From Ascoidea rubescens DSM 1968 (taxonomy: Eukaryota; Ascomycota; Saccharomycetes; Ascoideales; Ascoideaceae), in the NCBI RefSeq assembly GCF_001661345.1, contig NW_017962920.1, positions 434,001 to 498,000 on the forward strand: 64,000 nt of DNA, written 5' to 3'. Within the stretch, counting starts at the first letter, position 1; every line of letters starts with the position of its first letter. A model generated the notes under the pieces. That model searched no databases, was not told the origin of the DNA, and saw only the letters and a list, made by a program, of their open reading frames with translations. Positions 11,483 through 20,779 of this stretch are shown one piece after another. Made by a program: the position numbers and the translations under genes.

Positions 11483-12646
11483 TTATTTATTATTAAAATC
11501 AAAAGAAGAAGAGGAGTTTATAGTAGAGAAAGAAGAACGATGAGTTGTAGTATTTGATTGTAAATGTTGTTCGAGTAAGTCTAAAGAGTTTTGTAGATCT
11601 TGAGAATCGTTCAAGATAGAAGGATTATTTACGTAGATATTTTCAATGTCATTGTTAATAATGTTGTCGTTGATGTTGTTGCTGTTGATTAGTAGTAATT
11701 TTTTTTTAGTTTTAGTGTAAACGATTGAGATTAATAAAGAGAAGGAGGATATGGCTATGATTATAGCTAGTAGATCTAAAAATTTGGAAGAATTGTCTTC
11801 ATCTGAGCCAATGTTTTTCAATTTCAAGCCTATGAATAGATGGAAGACTAGCTTTGGGGTTGTGATGGCCGAAGCTAGGAAGAATTGTAGAACAGTGATG
11901 TTTTGAATTGAGGCCAAAGCACCATTTAGTAGGGAATAAGGAAAGGGAGATATTTTGATTAGAGCTAGTAGGAGGATTTTTCTCTTTTCTTCAAGAAAGA
12001 CCTGAGATAAGGCGTTGAATAGGACGTTTTTTTGAGATAGATAGAGTGAGTAGTTTTTGAAGCAGAATTTGTATATGATGAAAGCTACGGTTGAGCCTAG
12101 TACTGAGGAGGAGGCAATTAGAAACCAGCCATTTAAACCAAATAGAATGCCAGTGAGAGTAGATAGAGCAGTGTAGCCGATCATTGGAGGGAAAGAGACA
12201 AAGAACATGGCGAACCAGATGATTAAGGAAGTATGGTCATAGGATTCTAGGAAATCTGAGAGTTCGATTAGATCATTGAATAATTTTTTGTGGTAAATTA
12301 GCATCAAGGAAATGGTTGTGGTTGAGAGAATTGAAAGTATGATCAATGTGATCTTTTTATGTATTGGTTGAGAAAGGTAGTAGGATTTGAGGAGAAAGAA
12401 AAGATAGAGAATCAATGATTTGAGTGAGGTGAAAAAGAATTTGATCTTTGATAGCAGTGAGAGGTTGTTGTTCCTGTTGTTGTTAGCGGTAGGAATAGTG
12501 TGATGATTCTCAGGAGGAATGTTTGGAGTTAAGAGATTGATTGAGTCAGATTGTGAGTAGTTGTCATAATGGGCAGACAGAATAGAGTCATTGTCGAGAG
12601 CATTGAGAACAGAGGCACTGGAAGAAGCAAGACGAATGGGTTCCAT
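11483..12646 (-). CDS. TVP38: Golgi membrane protein Tvp38 (VTT/DedA domain)
   Basis: 387 aa polytopic membrane protein of the Golgi. Tvp38 belongs to the VTT (SNARE-associated/DedA-like) family, whose animal members are lipid scramblases; the yeast role is in Tlg2-compartment traffic. A disordered N-terminus (1-60) leads to hydrophobic helices near 68-90, 99-117 and 140-155. The family core follows: FPPMIGYTALST at 152-163, then FG.NGW at 169-174. A second characteristic motif, SPFPYSLLNGALA, lies near 233-245. A last helix lies at about 291-310, and the C-terminus is Asn-rich. The start is the ATG at 12646 (MEPIRLASSS). The promoter side faces the 3' end of MRP2. Confidence 0.85.
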   Translation of the reverse strand: MEPIRLASSSASVLNALDNDSILSAHYDNYSQSDSINLLTPNIPPENHHTIPTANNNRNNNLSLLSKIKFFFTSLKSLILYLFFLLKSYYLSQPIHKKITLIILSILSTTTISLMLIYHKKLFNDLIELSDFLESYDHTSLIIWFAMFFVSFPPMIGYTALSTLTGILFGLNGWFLIASSSVLGSTVAFIIYKFCFKNYSLYLSQKNVLFNALSQVFLEEKRKILLLALIKISPFPYSLLNGALASIQNITVLQFFLASAITTPKLVFHLFIGLKLKNIGSDEDNSSKFLDLLAIIIAISSFSLLISIVYTKTKKKLLLINSNNINDNIINNDIENIYVNNPSILNDSQDLQNSLDLLEQHLQSNTTTHRSSFSTINSSSSFDFNNK

Positions 12647-12980
12647 GGCAACAAATGAACAACTTGTGGAGAGAATGCAAGCAGGGCAGGTGCAGGAGGT
12701 GGATTTATATATCTTTTATATATCTTTCATATATCTTACTGGTTGAATTGCTTCCACCAAAGAGGTTATTATATTTATAACGGAAAAGGGAAGTTGCCGA
12801 TGAGAACGGCTCAGGAAAAGCCGACGGGTGTTGGAGGTGCGGCCGTTTTGGGCGGCGAATAGGAGCGAGGCCAAAGCTCATCAGAAGAGGAAGAGAAAGA
12901 AGAGGAAGAAAAAAAAAGAAGGAAAGGATCATTGTATTTAGACGCTATGTACAGGACTATGGACTATGGGGCAACAGCGA
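12647..12980. promoter_or_regulatory. Promoter region of TVP38 / 3' end of MRP2
   Basis: 334 bases between two minus-strand genes. Repeated TATATATCTTT units at about 12704-12738 can serve as TATA elements for TVP38 in the minus orientation. The rest is GC-richer than most of the window. A purine run lies near 12885-12925. Confidence 0.45.
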
Positions 12981-13328
12981 TCACCAGGCAGCCTTGCGGA
13001 CTCCAGGCAATAACCCACCCAAGGCCATTTCCCTGAATTGGATTCTGTTGATGTGGAAGTGTTTGAGGACACTTCTGGAGGTTCCTGAGACAAAGCAACG
13101 ATCTTTGCAGGAGGTGATTCTGGTGTAGTGGGGCATAGAGGTGAGCTGCAACTGGGCCTCCAACCTAGCTCTGGGAGGAAGAGTGGTGTTTCGAGCAATG
13201 TACTTCAAGGCTCGAATCAAGACCTCGTGTTCGGCGCTCTGCTGGCGCTTGAAGTTGTCTCTGAGGATTCTGGTGTTGATGAAGCCCGGGGGGAGCTTCA
13301 TGGGAGCAGCAAAACGGAAGTTCTTCAT
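12981..13328 (-). CDS. MRP2: Mitochondrial small-subunit ribosomal protein uS14m
   Basis: 115 aa, exactly the length of S. cerevisiae Mrp2. It belongs to the uS14 family of the mitochondrial ribosome small subunit, which contacts 3'-domain rRNA. The C-terminal half shows the family signature: [14 protein letters not shown], then [31 protein letters not shown]. Codon choice is strongly G/C-ending compared with nearby AT-rich genes. The gene shares a 191-bp divergent promoter with the DOA4-like gene. That promoter contains a CAGCAAA-type tandem repeat (about 13338-13380). Confidence 0.93.
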   Translation of the reverse strand: MKNFRFAAPMKLPPGFINTRILRDNFKRQQSAEHEVLIRALKYIARNTTLPPRARLEAQLQLTSMPHYTRITSCKDRCFVSGTSRSVLKHFHINRIQFREMALGGLLPGVRKAAW

Positions 13329-13519
13329 TTCTCACAGCACACACAGCAAACAGCAAACAGCAAACAGCACAAACAGCAAACTCAGCTCTAGCAGAGGAGA
13401 ACCGGGGCTGAAAAAACACAGACACGAAAGACCGAGCAGCGCGGCGCAGCGAGGGCTTCCTCTTTGGGAAGACGATATAATGCTCTCAGCTCCAGCTCGA
13501 AAAGCTCACCTCAGCAGCG
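13329..13519. promoter_or_regulatory. Short divergent promoter MRP2 / DOA4 with AGCAAAC repeats
   Basis: Only 191 bases separate the two start codons. Bases 13338-13382 are a tandem array built from ACAGCAA-like units. The remainder is GC-rich. The spacing implies shared nucleosome-free DNA for both genes. Confidence 0.5.
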
Positions 13520-14415
13520 ATGTCTGTGCTAGCCATGTCCCTCCCTGCTTCTGTTTCGCCTGCTGGTGCTGGTGCTGGTGCTGGTGCTATTGCTGCTGGG
13601 GTTGATGCTGCTTTATTGAACGCTGCTGCTCGCAAGGCTTCAGCCTGTCTGCACAACCTTCTCTCCATCATCAGCACCTTCGATGCTCGCCAAACCACCC
13701 ACTCAATCAGATTGATCTCTTACATCCTAGACTACAAGAACAGAGGCAAAGACGACCATGCCATCTTTAAAACCAACAGCTCTCTCCATTTCTCTCGCAG
13801 CTTTATTCAATTGCGACTCTTCAACCATCTATACGCCATCTTAAACGATCCGGCCTACTCCACCATCTTGCACAACAGCACAAACAGTGACATCAATCCC
13901 ACCAATTCCACCAACAATCCTATCAATGACTCTTTAATCTCATCCAATTTGAAATTGGTTCTGCTGCTACTAAATAAAATACAATCTGCCTTGTCTCATT
14001 TGATCACTCGTTTCCAAAAACACCCTTCGCTTATGGAATCAAATAACTACATCTACTACTTGATCTCTTACTATCTAATTGGTTACACTCTTATCATAAA
14101 ATACATCCCAATTAACATGTCTCTCAATACACCAAGCAATACTGATTTACAGCTGTACTATCACTTGAAATCAATTTATAATGATTTTGAGTTGTTATCA
14201 GATTTTAAACTGAACATTATCGCCTTTTTTTTCCCAAATGATAATACTCATAACACTACTAATAACAACAATAATAACAGCTTTGATAATAGCAATAATA
14301 ATGATATACAATTAATACAGTCCTTACCTAAAATTAACCTAAAATCTTTTTATTCCCTCTTATACCCTCCAGAATCATATCCTTCAAATTCAATTATCCC
14401 ACCTCATTTAATAAA

Positions 14416-14459
<44 letters not shown>

Positions 14460-16192
14460 GTCCTTCAGACAACTCCTTCTTCTCTTCTACCTTACTCATA
14501 GACTTGAGACTAACCTCCCATTTTAATAAAAACAACCTCAATTTACCCAATTTAATCAACATTGACCCATCTTTATTTACCATCAATACAAATCCTACTC
14601 ACTACTCAGACAACCCTGATAACTACATCAATAACATATCTTTCTTGGAAAATCGCTTGAAAAAATTAAACCCATCACACTACAACTTATTCATGCAAAG
14701 ACCAAATTGTGACCACATAATTTACTTCACCTACAACACCTCAAATATCCATTTCACTAATCTATTGTTGTTTTTCTACAACTTACTAACTGCAACTCAA
14801 TCCTCAAATCTAAAACTAAAATCTCTCCCTTTATACTTGGAAAATGGTTATGAAGGCTTCCTGGCCTACATTACTCAACTCAACTCAAACTACTATAATA
14901 AAATCAACAATCCTAATAACATTAACCCCAGCACCAACATTGACAATAATAACATTTGTGGTTTAAAAAATAATGGCAGCACCTGCTATATAAACTCAAA
15001 TATTCAATGTCTTTATAACTTATCCGACTTTTCAAACATCTTCATCTCAAAATCTTACTTGAACTACATTAATCAAAACAAAAATTTCAAAATCCTTTTA
15101 TCAGACTCTTTCTCTTTGCTATTTTCAAAATTGGCAAAATACTCAAAAGTCCTAATAGACCCTTCTAATTTCTTGAGAACTTGCTCAATTTTAAACCCTC
15201 ACTTAAATATCCCCTACGACCAACAAGACACTCAAGAATTTCTAATGTTTTTACTAGATAGAACACACAACGAATTATCTCAAAGTGATTACATAATTAA
15301 TCAATACCCCCATCTAATCAAACCAATCAACTATTTCACAAACATTTCTTCAAATAACATTGAAAGACTACAATACGATAAATGGTTCAACAACTTGATC
15401 AAAAATCAAGGTGTCTCCCCAATTAATCTATTCTTTGAAGGAAAATTCCAAAGTTCCTTGAAATGCCTAATATGCTCAAAGATTTCAAGAAATTTCTCAA
15501 CCTTCTCAATACTATCACTACCAATTCCAGATATCAATTCTCGCTCAATTTATATTGAAGAATGCTTTACTGCTTTCACTGATGATGAAATCTTAACTGG
15601 TGATAACGCTTGGGCTTGTCCTAATTGTAAATCACTAAATAATGATAACAACACCGACAATAACATTGATAACAACAACAACAACAACAGCAGCACCACT
15701 AACGATAATAATGAAACTAAATCCTCTATATTTAAGTTTATATCAAAAAGAGAAAAAATAAAAGGAAAAACGAAAGAAAAAGATAAAGATAAAAAAAAAG
15801 ATAAAAAAGATAAAAGAGACTCAATTAAACCCACAAATGTTAAAATGAAAGCTATAAAATCTCTTAAATTTATTGATCTACCAAAATTGTTAATCATCCA
15901 TTTATCAAGATTTTCATTCAAACATGACGTGATTAAAAATAATTCATACATTAACTTCCCATTGATTCTAAAATTAAAAATTAATGATGAAATAATATCT
16001 TATAAATTAAATAGTTTCATCAATCATGATGGTAACTTGAAAAGTGGCCATTATACCTCTATTATTCATAAAAAAAATAATTGGTATCATTGCGATGATT
16101 GGAACGTCTATCTAGTGAGATTACCGATTAATAAGAATGGCTATATAAAGAGTAATTTAGTTTATGTTATTTACTATGAAAGAATTCTGTAA
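13520..16192 (+). CDS. DOA4: Ubiquitin hydrolase with rhodanese-like domain, DOA4-type
   Basis: 890 aa cysteine protease of the USP family. Doa4 removes ubiquitin from endosomal cargo with ESCRT-III and recycles ubiquitin. An N-terminal helical region (about 25-110) resembles the Doa4 N-terminus. A rhodanese-like segment (about 326-455) opens with LLIDLRLTSHF and is interrupted by Asn runs. The Cys box GLKNNGSTCYIN puts the catalytic Cys near residue 489. QQDTQEFLMFLLD is near 568, zinc-ligand CxxC pairs (CLIC, CPNC) are near 650-700, and the His box GHYTSII puts the catalytic His near 844, followed by WYHCDDWNV. The C-terminus YVIYYERI is typical. An Asn/Lys insert separates the Cys and His boxes. 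Paralogues Ubp5 and Ubp7 share this layout, so the symbol is the best guess. Bases near the start are GC-rich, the rest AT-rich. Confidence 0.8.
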
Positions 16193-16465
16193 TTTTTTTT
16201 AAAAAGGATTTCAACCAAAATCAATCTAATTATTAATTGTTTTTTTTTGTTTTAATATATTATTACTCTGTTAACTTATCTAATTTCTTATCCTTTTATC
16301 CTTTTTATCCTTTTTTTATAGATTTTTTTTTCTTTTGTGCATTTGTTGGAAATATTTTTTATTTTTTTATTGTTTTTTTATTGTTATTTTTTTGCTTTTT
16401 AGGGAATAATGAATAATAATCATTGATGAATAATAAACCAGTTGAGCTTTGAAATCATGTGTAGA

Positions 16466-17239
16466 CTAAATCCAAGAAGGATCCCAATAAGCAGTTTGAT
16501 CGTTATCATCTTGAGTATCGATCCATAAGAACCCCTTTTCCACCATTGAATTTAACACTTGTTGAGATCGTAATCTTGACCATTTAAAGTTGTCCATTAA
16601 TATTCTCACAGTCACAAATTTAATGATTTTACAAATAACCAAAATTTGATTTTGATCACTGTTTAGTTCTATTGACAGAGAAGAAATTAAATTCTCATTG
16701 CCATTATTAATAATTTTGAAATTTGGGTTTAATATTTTAATTTTATTGATTGATATTATAATATCATTTTCGACCAAGTTTTCAATTTTGTTTGGATTGC
16801 TTGGATCATTTAAGTAGTTTAATAAATTTTTAATTGAGATCAAACCACCATTTAGATTTGAAGTTTGTCTGCAAATTTCTATAATTTTAACGGATAGTTC
16901 ATTATAGAATTCTTCATCATTATCATTAAGGATTAAATTTGACCATAAATTTTTCTTTTGATGGGTATTAGTGTTGGTGGTAGTGGTGGTTTTAACTGAT
17001 ATGCTTGCAGCCAATGGATCAACACCAATTGATAGGCATAATTTATAAAAATTTCTTGAAAAATCGGGATTATTTTTGATTTCGTTATTGTACTTTTTGG
17101 CAAAGTTGATTAGATTTTCTTGAAATAGTTTCAATTGATCAGATAGCAAATTTGATTGTTGTTGGATGAGTTGGGAGCTTATTTTAGAGAATTCGTCCTC
17201 ATTGTTTTGAAAACTCGCTAGACCTAATTTTCTGTTCAT
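16466..17239 (-). CDS. SNF8: ESCRT-II subunit Snf8/Vps22
   Basis: 257 aa member of the EAP30 family, one of the three ESCRT-II components that act on endosomes in multivesicular-body sorting. Diagnostic segments are RKLGLASF at the start, FQENLINFAKKYNNEI (about 40-56), SIGVDPLAA, EICRQTSNLNGGLIS, and the winged-helix C-terminus MVEKGFLWID...AYWDPSWI, which is almost identical to the family consensus. The frame is open upstream to 17356, but those 39 residues are a hydrophobic T-rich translation absent from the family. The start MNRKLG at 17239 matches the conserved N-terminus. Convergent with the DOA4-like gene. Confidence 0.93.
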   Translation of the reverse strand: MNRKLGLASFQNNEDEFSKISSQLIQQQSNLLSDQLKLFQENLINFAKKYNNEIKNNPDFSRNFYKLCLSIGVDPLAASISVKTTTTTNTNTHQKKNLWSNLILNDNDEEFYNELSVKIIEICRQTSNLNGGLISIKNLLNYLNDPSNPNKIENLVENDIIISINKIKILNPNFKIINNGNENLISSLSIELNSDQNQILVICKIIKFVTVRILMDNFKWSRLRSQQVLNSMVEKGFLWIDTQDDNDQTAYWDPSWI

Positions 17240-17904
17240 TATTTGAAAATGGAAATAAGATGATGGCTTATAAGAGTGGTTTATAAAAATATTTATCAAG
17301 TTGATGTAGAAACTTGATAGGAATAAAACTAGAGAAAATATTAAGATTGCGATCATGGATGAATTTAAGTTCTTTTGAAGGTGGTAACGGGAGAAAGTAA
17401 AGATACATTGAATTGATAAAATCTACATAAGGTATGATAAATAGAGAAATTTAAAAGAAAAATGAAAAGTAATTTTGAGAATTAAAAGCGCCAAAAAAAA
17501 AAACAGAAAAAAGGGTTGTTTGTAAAGGACTAAAAAAGTATAAATAAAGAAATAAAGAAAAATAAATGGAAAAAAATTTATAACCGAAGTAAGGAAATAA
17601 AAGTGGTAAGTATATAGCGAGATAGAAAATAGTGTAAATAACCAAATACAAAAGTAGTAGATAAAATTTTATAGAAGGAAAAATAAAGTATAAGTAGATA
17701 CTGGATATGGAATAACAGATATTAAGTAGTAGGCAATTCATAATCAACAAATAATAAATGACAAATGATAAATAATGGTAAAGAGATAGATAGTAGGCTT
17801 TTATGCTTTGTTTTTTTTATGTTTTATGTTTTTATTTTTTTTTCTTTAAAAATAGAATAGTTATTAATAAGTTACTTTCAATGAGTAAACATTCTTGACA
17901 CGAA
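17240..17904. promoter_or_regulatory. Intergenic region: SNF8 promoter and ROT1 3' end
   Basis: About 665 bases of AT-rich DNA between two minus-strand genes. The minus strand is pyrimidine-rich across 17450-17750. That produces an open frame of Phe/Leu/Tyr composition, which I regard as chance. No RNA gene is seen. Confidence 0.45.
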
Positions 17905-18651
17905 TTAAAAAAAAGCATAACAAAAACCACCTAAACTGAAGATACCAAGTGCAACGTACCATAAAGAATCGAATCTATCTTCATTAGATTTTCTGAGATG
18001 TGGTAACTTTTGTTTAATTTCCAAGCTCCTTCTGACTCTTTTTCTTAAACTGGTTTCGGTTTCAGTTGCAATATCAGTATCCTGTGAATTTGTAGGATTA
18101 AGGACTTGGGTTGGTAGCATCATTGGAGGTTTGTAGGCCAAATACAAGGGTTGGATTGGAGCACCGTCGAACTGATACAATTGCAATTTATACTGACCAT
18201 GGTAATCATCGATGCTTAAGGTATAAGCTTTAAAAAGTTCAGATTGGATATATCTTGAGTAAATAGAGACACCACCATCGTCGCAAGGAGCACTTAGTAA
18301 TTGTCTACCATCACTTTCAAAGGGCATTAAAGATAACGAACCATTTGACAAGATTTCATATCGGCCATGTTGAAATTGTAGGACAGCAGTTGGACACGAG
18401 TGGTTTCGAGAATTGGCAGTGACGATATAAAGAGCCTCTTCCCAGTAACCATCAGAAGTGAAACTGTAGGATCTTCCAGGCAAAGCAGGTTCAATGAGCA
18501 ATTCATCAACAGGGTCGAAAAACCCTGGACCGGTAAAGACAGTGTTGGATTTGGAGGACCAGGTACCCTCAAGAGAGATCTCCTCTGCGTAGGCCTGAAA
18601 GAAGAGGAAAAGAAAAACAGCGAAACCAACAATAGCAGCTTTGGACAGCAT
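17905..18651 (-). CDS. ROT1: ER chaperone Rot1
   Basis: 248 aa, close to the 256 aa of S. cerevisiae Rot1, an essential ER-membrane chaperone needed for folding and O-mannosylation of wall proteins and for beta-1,6-glucan. A signal peptide occupies residues 1-22 (hydrophobic core VGFAVFLFLFF). The conserved body starts with LEGTWSSKSNTVFTGPGFFDP and continues through GRSYSFTSDGYWEEALY and SCPTAVLQFQHG. A C-terminal membrane helix (about 230-247) follows a basic juxtamembrane region. Three Cys and several N-glycosylation sites (e.g. NHS, NGS) fit an ER-lumen domain. Divergent from the universal-stress gene across only about 218 bp. Confidence 0.93.
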   Translation of the reverse strand: MLSKAAIVGFAVFLFLFFQAYAEEISLEGTWSSKSNTVFTGPGFFDPVDELLIEPALPGRSYSFTSDGYWEEALYIVTANSRNHSCPTAVLQFQHGRYEILSNGSLSLMPFESDGRQLLSAPCDDGGVSIYSRYIQSELFKAYTLSIDDYHGQYKLQLYQFDGAPIQPLYLAYKPPMMLPTQVLNPTNSQDTDIATETETSLRKRVRRSLEIKQKLPHLRKSNEDRFDSLWYVALGIFSLGGFCYAFF

Positions 18652-18869
18652 ATTTGAGTGAACAGCGATTGGAGAGGAAGCAGAGAAAGAAGAAGAAGCA
18701 GAAGAAGAAAGCTAAACGCCAGCTCTGAGTCTGTCCACACGTGACTAAGCAGCACCTCCACAAAGAAGGCGTTGAAGGAGCTGGAGAAGGAGAAGAAACT
18801 GATTCTGGAGCAGTCGCTGAGGAAGTGGTGGAAGCAGTGGTAAGAGCAGCTAGTGGAAGGTGTTAGAAG
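18652..18869. promoter_or_regulatory. Short divergent promoter ROT1 / USP gene
   Basis: 218 bp, GC-rich relative to the flanking coding DNA, with a GAAGAAGCAG-type purine tract (18672-18713). A CACGTG core lies at 18736-18741, inside CCACACGTGAC. CACGTG is the core bound by Cbf1/Pho4-type bHLH factors, but its use here is an inference. Confidence 0.45.
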
Positions 18870-20414
18870 ATGCCATCAACGTATCCTTATTCGTTGGAGT
18901 CTGCGTTGGCAGACGAGGTGGAAAACGTCCTTGGGGGATTGGATCCATCGCCCAGTCGAGGTCGCTTGAGCAATTCGATATCGAATCAAACCTATCGATC
19001 CCTCTCCAGGGGAAGAACAGCCAGTGTTTATGATGAGGTTCCCAAGGAGTACAGTGCCAGTCGAGGCAGAAAGGACACCAACTTAAAATGGTCCATTTTG
19101 AAACATGATCCCTCAGAGAGAATCATTGGCGCTAACGATGGTAACAGTAACAGCAAGAAGAACATTTCTATTGAGCAGAGTGATGAAGAGCAGATCAGTG
19201 ATACCGATAAGGAGTTTGAATACAATGATGGAGATGCTATATTGCCCAATTATGTTTCATTTTTCCCTAATGATTATAGCAATTCCAATCAAGTCAAGAC
19301 GCCATCTCAATCTCTATTTCAAACCCAAGCATTTTCGAAATTATCTAATGAAGACATGTTGAGCAATGCATTAAGCAACAATAAGCCGGTGGTGAAGACA
19401 TCGTTGGACAAAGTTAAAGAAGCGATGAATTATGGAGATAATATTGCGACGTTAGAGGCAATTGAAAATGCAAGACAAACTGATTCTCCGATTCCAAAGG
19501 ATCTCGAGGAGAAATTCGGCAGCCTAAATTTAAGTCTTCCCAATGAAAAGACCAAAAATGAAAAGTTGAAACCATATACTTTATATAAGAAATCAATAAC
19601 AGATCCCATGAATTCATTAATTAAAGATGATGATTTTCAAGTTCCATATACATTAGATAGTGATCACAAATCGGATAAACACATTATAGAAGCATTGAAT
19701 GAAAATATAAAGATATCAGAAATCAATTCTAATTTAGAGAATTCTCGATGTATTAGAACAATAACCCGAGGAGATTTCTTTAATAAGATATCGATTTATA
19801 AGAAACCAAAGACCTTCTTATTATGCATGGACTTTTCTCCCGAATCTAAATATGCCTTAGAATGGACAATTGGAACAGTACTAGTTGATGGTGGAGTTTT
19901 ATTGATCTTATATGTGATTGAAGACAATAAATTTATTTCGCCAGATAATAATATTAACAATATCAATAATACTAATACTAATGATAGTAGCAATAGCAAC
20001 AACGATAATACTAACAATAATAATACCATAGGTGAAGAACAGTTGAAGGAAATTAAAGAACAAGAAACTGCAAGAATAAATGGGGTCAGGAATCTAAGTG
20101 AAGATGCATTAAGTTTGATCAAGTCTACAAAATTACAAGTACATATAGTCGTTGAAGCAATCCACCATCCAATTCCAAGACACTTGGTGATGGAAGTAAT
20201 TGATCACATTCAACCAACGCTAGTTATCGTTGGCTCTAGAGGAAAACAGGCTATCAAAGGCGTAACATTGGGATCGTTGTCCAACTATTTGGTCAACAAC
20301 AGCTCTGTACCCATTATGGTTGTTCGAAGGAAGGTCAAGCGAGTCACCAAGAAGAAAACGACCAGCAACAACATCGAGCATGTCCAGAGCTTGAAGTTGG
20401 CGAAGGTTGACTAG
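18870..20414 (+). CDS. Universal stress protein (UspA) domain protein
   Basis: 514 aa. The N-terminal 300 residues are disordered and contain repeated SRGR motifs. The C-terminal part is a UspA-like alpha/beta fold. It opens with KTFLLCMDFSPESKYALEW (near residue 313), has an Asn/Thr-rich insert of about 40 residues after the second strand, and ends with IVGSRGKQAIKGVTLGSLS...VPIMVV (about 453-485). The G-2X-G-9X-G-S nucleotide motif is complete (GSRG then 9 residues then GS), so an ATP-binding Usp is predicted. Family members in yeasts are stress-linked and mostly uncharacterised. The ATG at 18870 heads the conserved-looking N-terminal block. Confidence 0.85.
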   Translation: MPSTYPYSLESALADEVENVLGGLDPSPSRGRLSNSISNQTYRSLSRGRTASVYDEVPKEYSASRGRKDTNLKWSILKHDPSERIIGANDGNSNSKKNISIEQSDEEQISDTDKEFEYNDGDAILPNYVSFFPNDYSNSNQVKTPSQSLFQTQAFSKLSNEDMLSNALSNNKPVVKTSLDKVKEAMNYGDNIATLEAIENARQTDSPIPKDLEEKFGSLNLSLPNEKTKNEKLKPYTLYKKSITDPMNSLIKDDDFQVPYTLDSDHKSDKHIIEALNENIKISEINSNLENSRCIRTITRGDFFNKISIYKKPKTFLLCMDFSPESKYALEWTIGTVLVDGGVLLILYVIEDNKFISPDNNINNINNTNTNDSSNSNNDNTNNNNTIGEEQLKEIKEQETARINGVRNLSEDALSLIKSTKLQVHIVVEAIHHPIPRHLVMEVIDHIQPTLVIVGSRGKQAIKGVTLGSLSNYLVNNSSVPIMVVRRKVKRVTKKKTTSNNIEHVQSLKLAKVD

Positions 20415-20779
20415 TCTTGCAAGTATCGTTCAAAGTATTGCTTTTCATATTGTTTTTCTCGTCTTTATAGTACAAATTCACATCAATCGAAAACCGCAAC
20501 TTGAACCGTCGATTACCGCCGTGCATGGTAAAATCACGTACACGATCACGTACACGATCATTTGCTGCGAAACGGACGCCCACCACCGCTGACAGTCCGT
20601 CATCTTTGGCATCTTCGGCGTCCGTATTTTGTTCGTTTGTTCGTTTTTCCTTGGTGGTTTTTTCACCATTTCTACTATCTTTTGAAGTCTTTTCACCTCT
20701 TTCGCCTCTTCCACCATCGACCTTTCTTGCTCTGCCTTTTCTAGAATCTTTGCTGCGCCGCCTCTGCTTCTCTGTTCAA
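20415..20779. promoter_or_regulatory. Promoter of the bZIP gene, with an ATCACGTACACG direct repeat
   Basis: Between the USP gene and the bZIP gene. A 12-bp unit, ATCACGTACACG, is present in two perfect tandem copies followed by ATCA (about 20532-20559). The downstream 200 bp are GC-rich and T/C-biased. The frame is open upstream of the bZIP start, but its translation is a Phe/Ser/Leu leader without homology. Confidence 0.5.

Noticed and set aside
17240-17356. N-terminal hydrophobic extension of SNF8
   Set aside because: Snf8 homology begins at the internal Met at 17239; the extension looks like a signal anchor only because of T-rich leader DNA.
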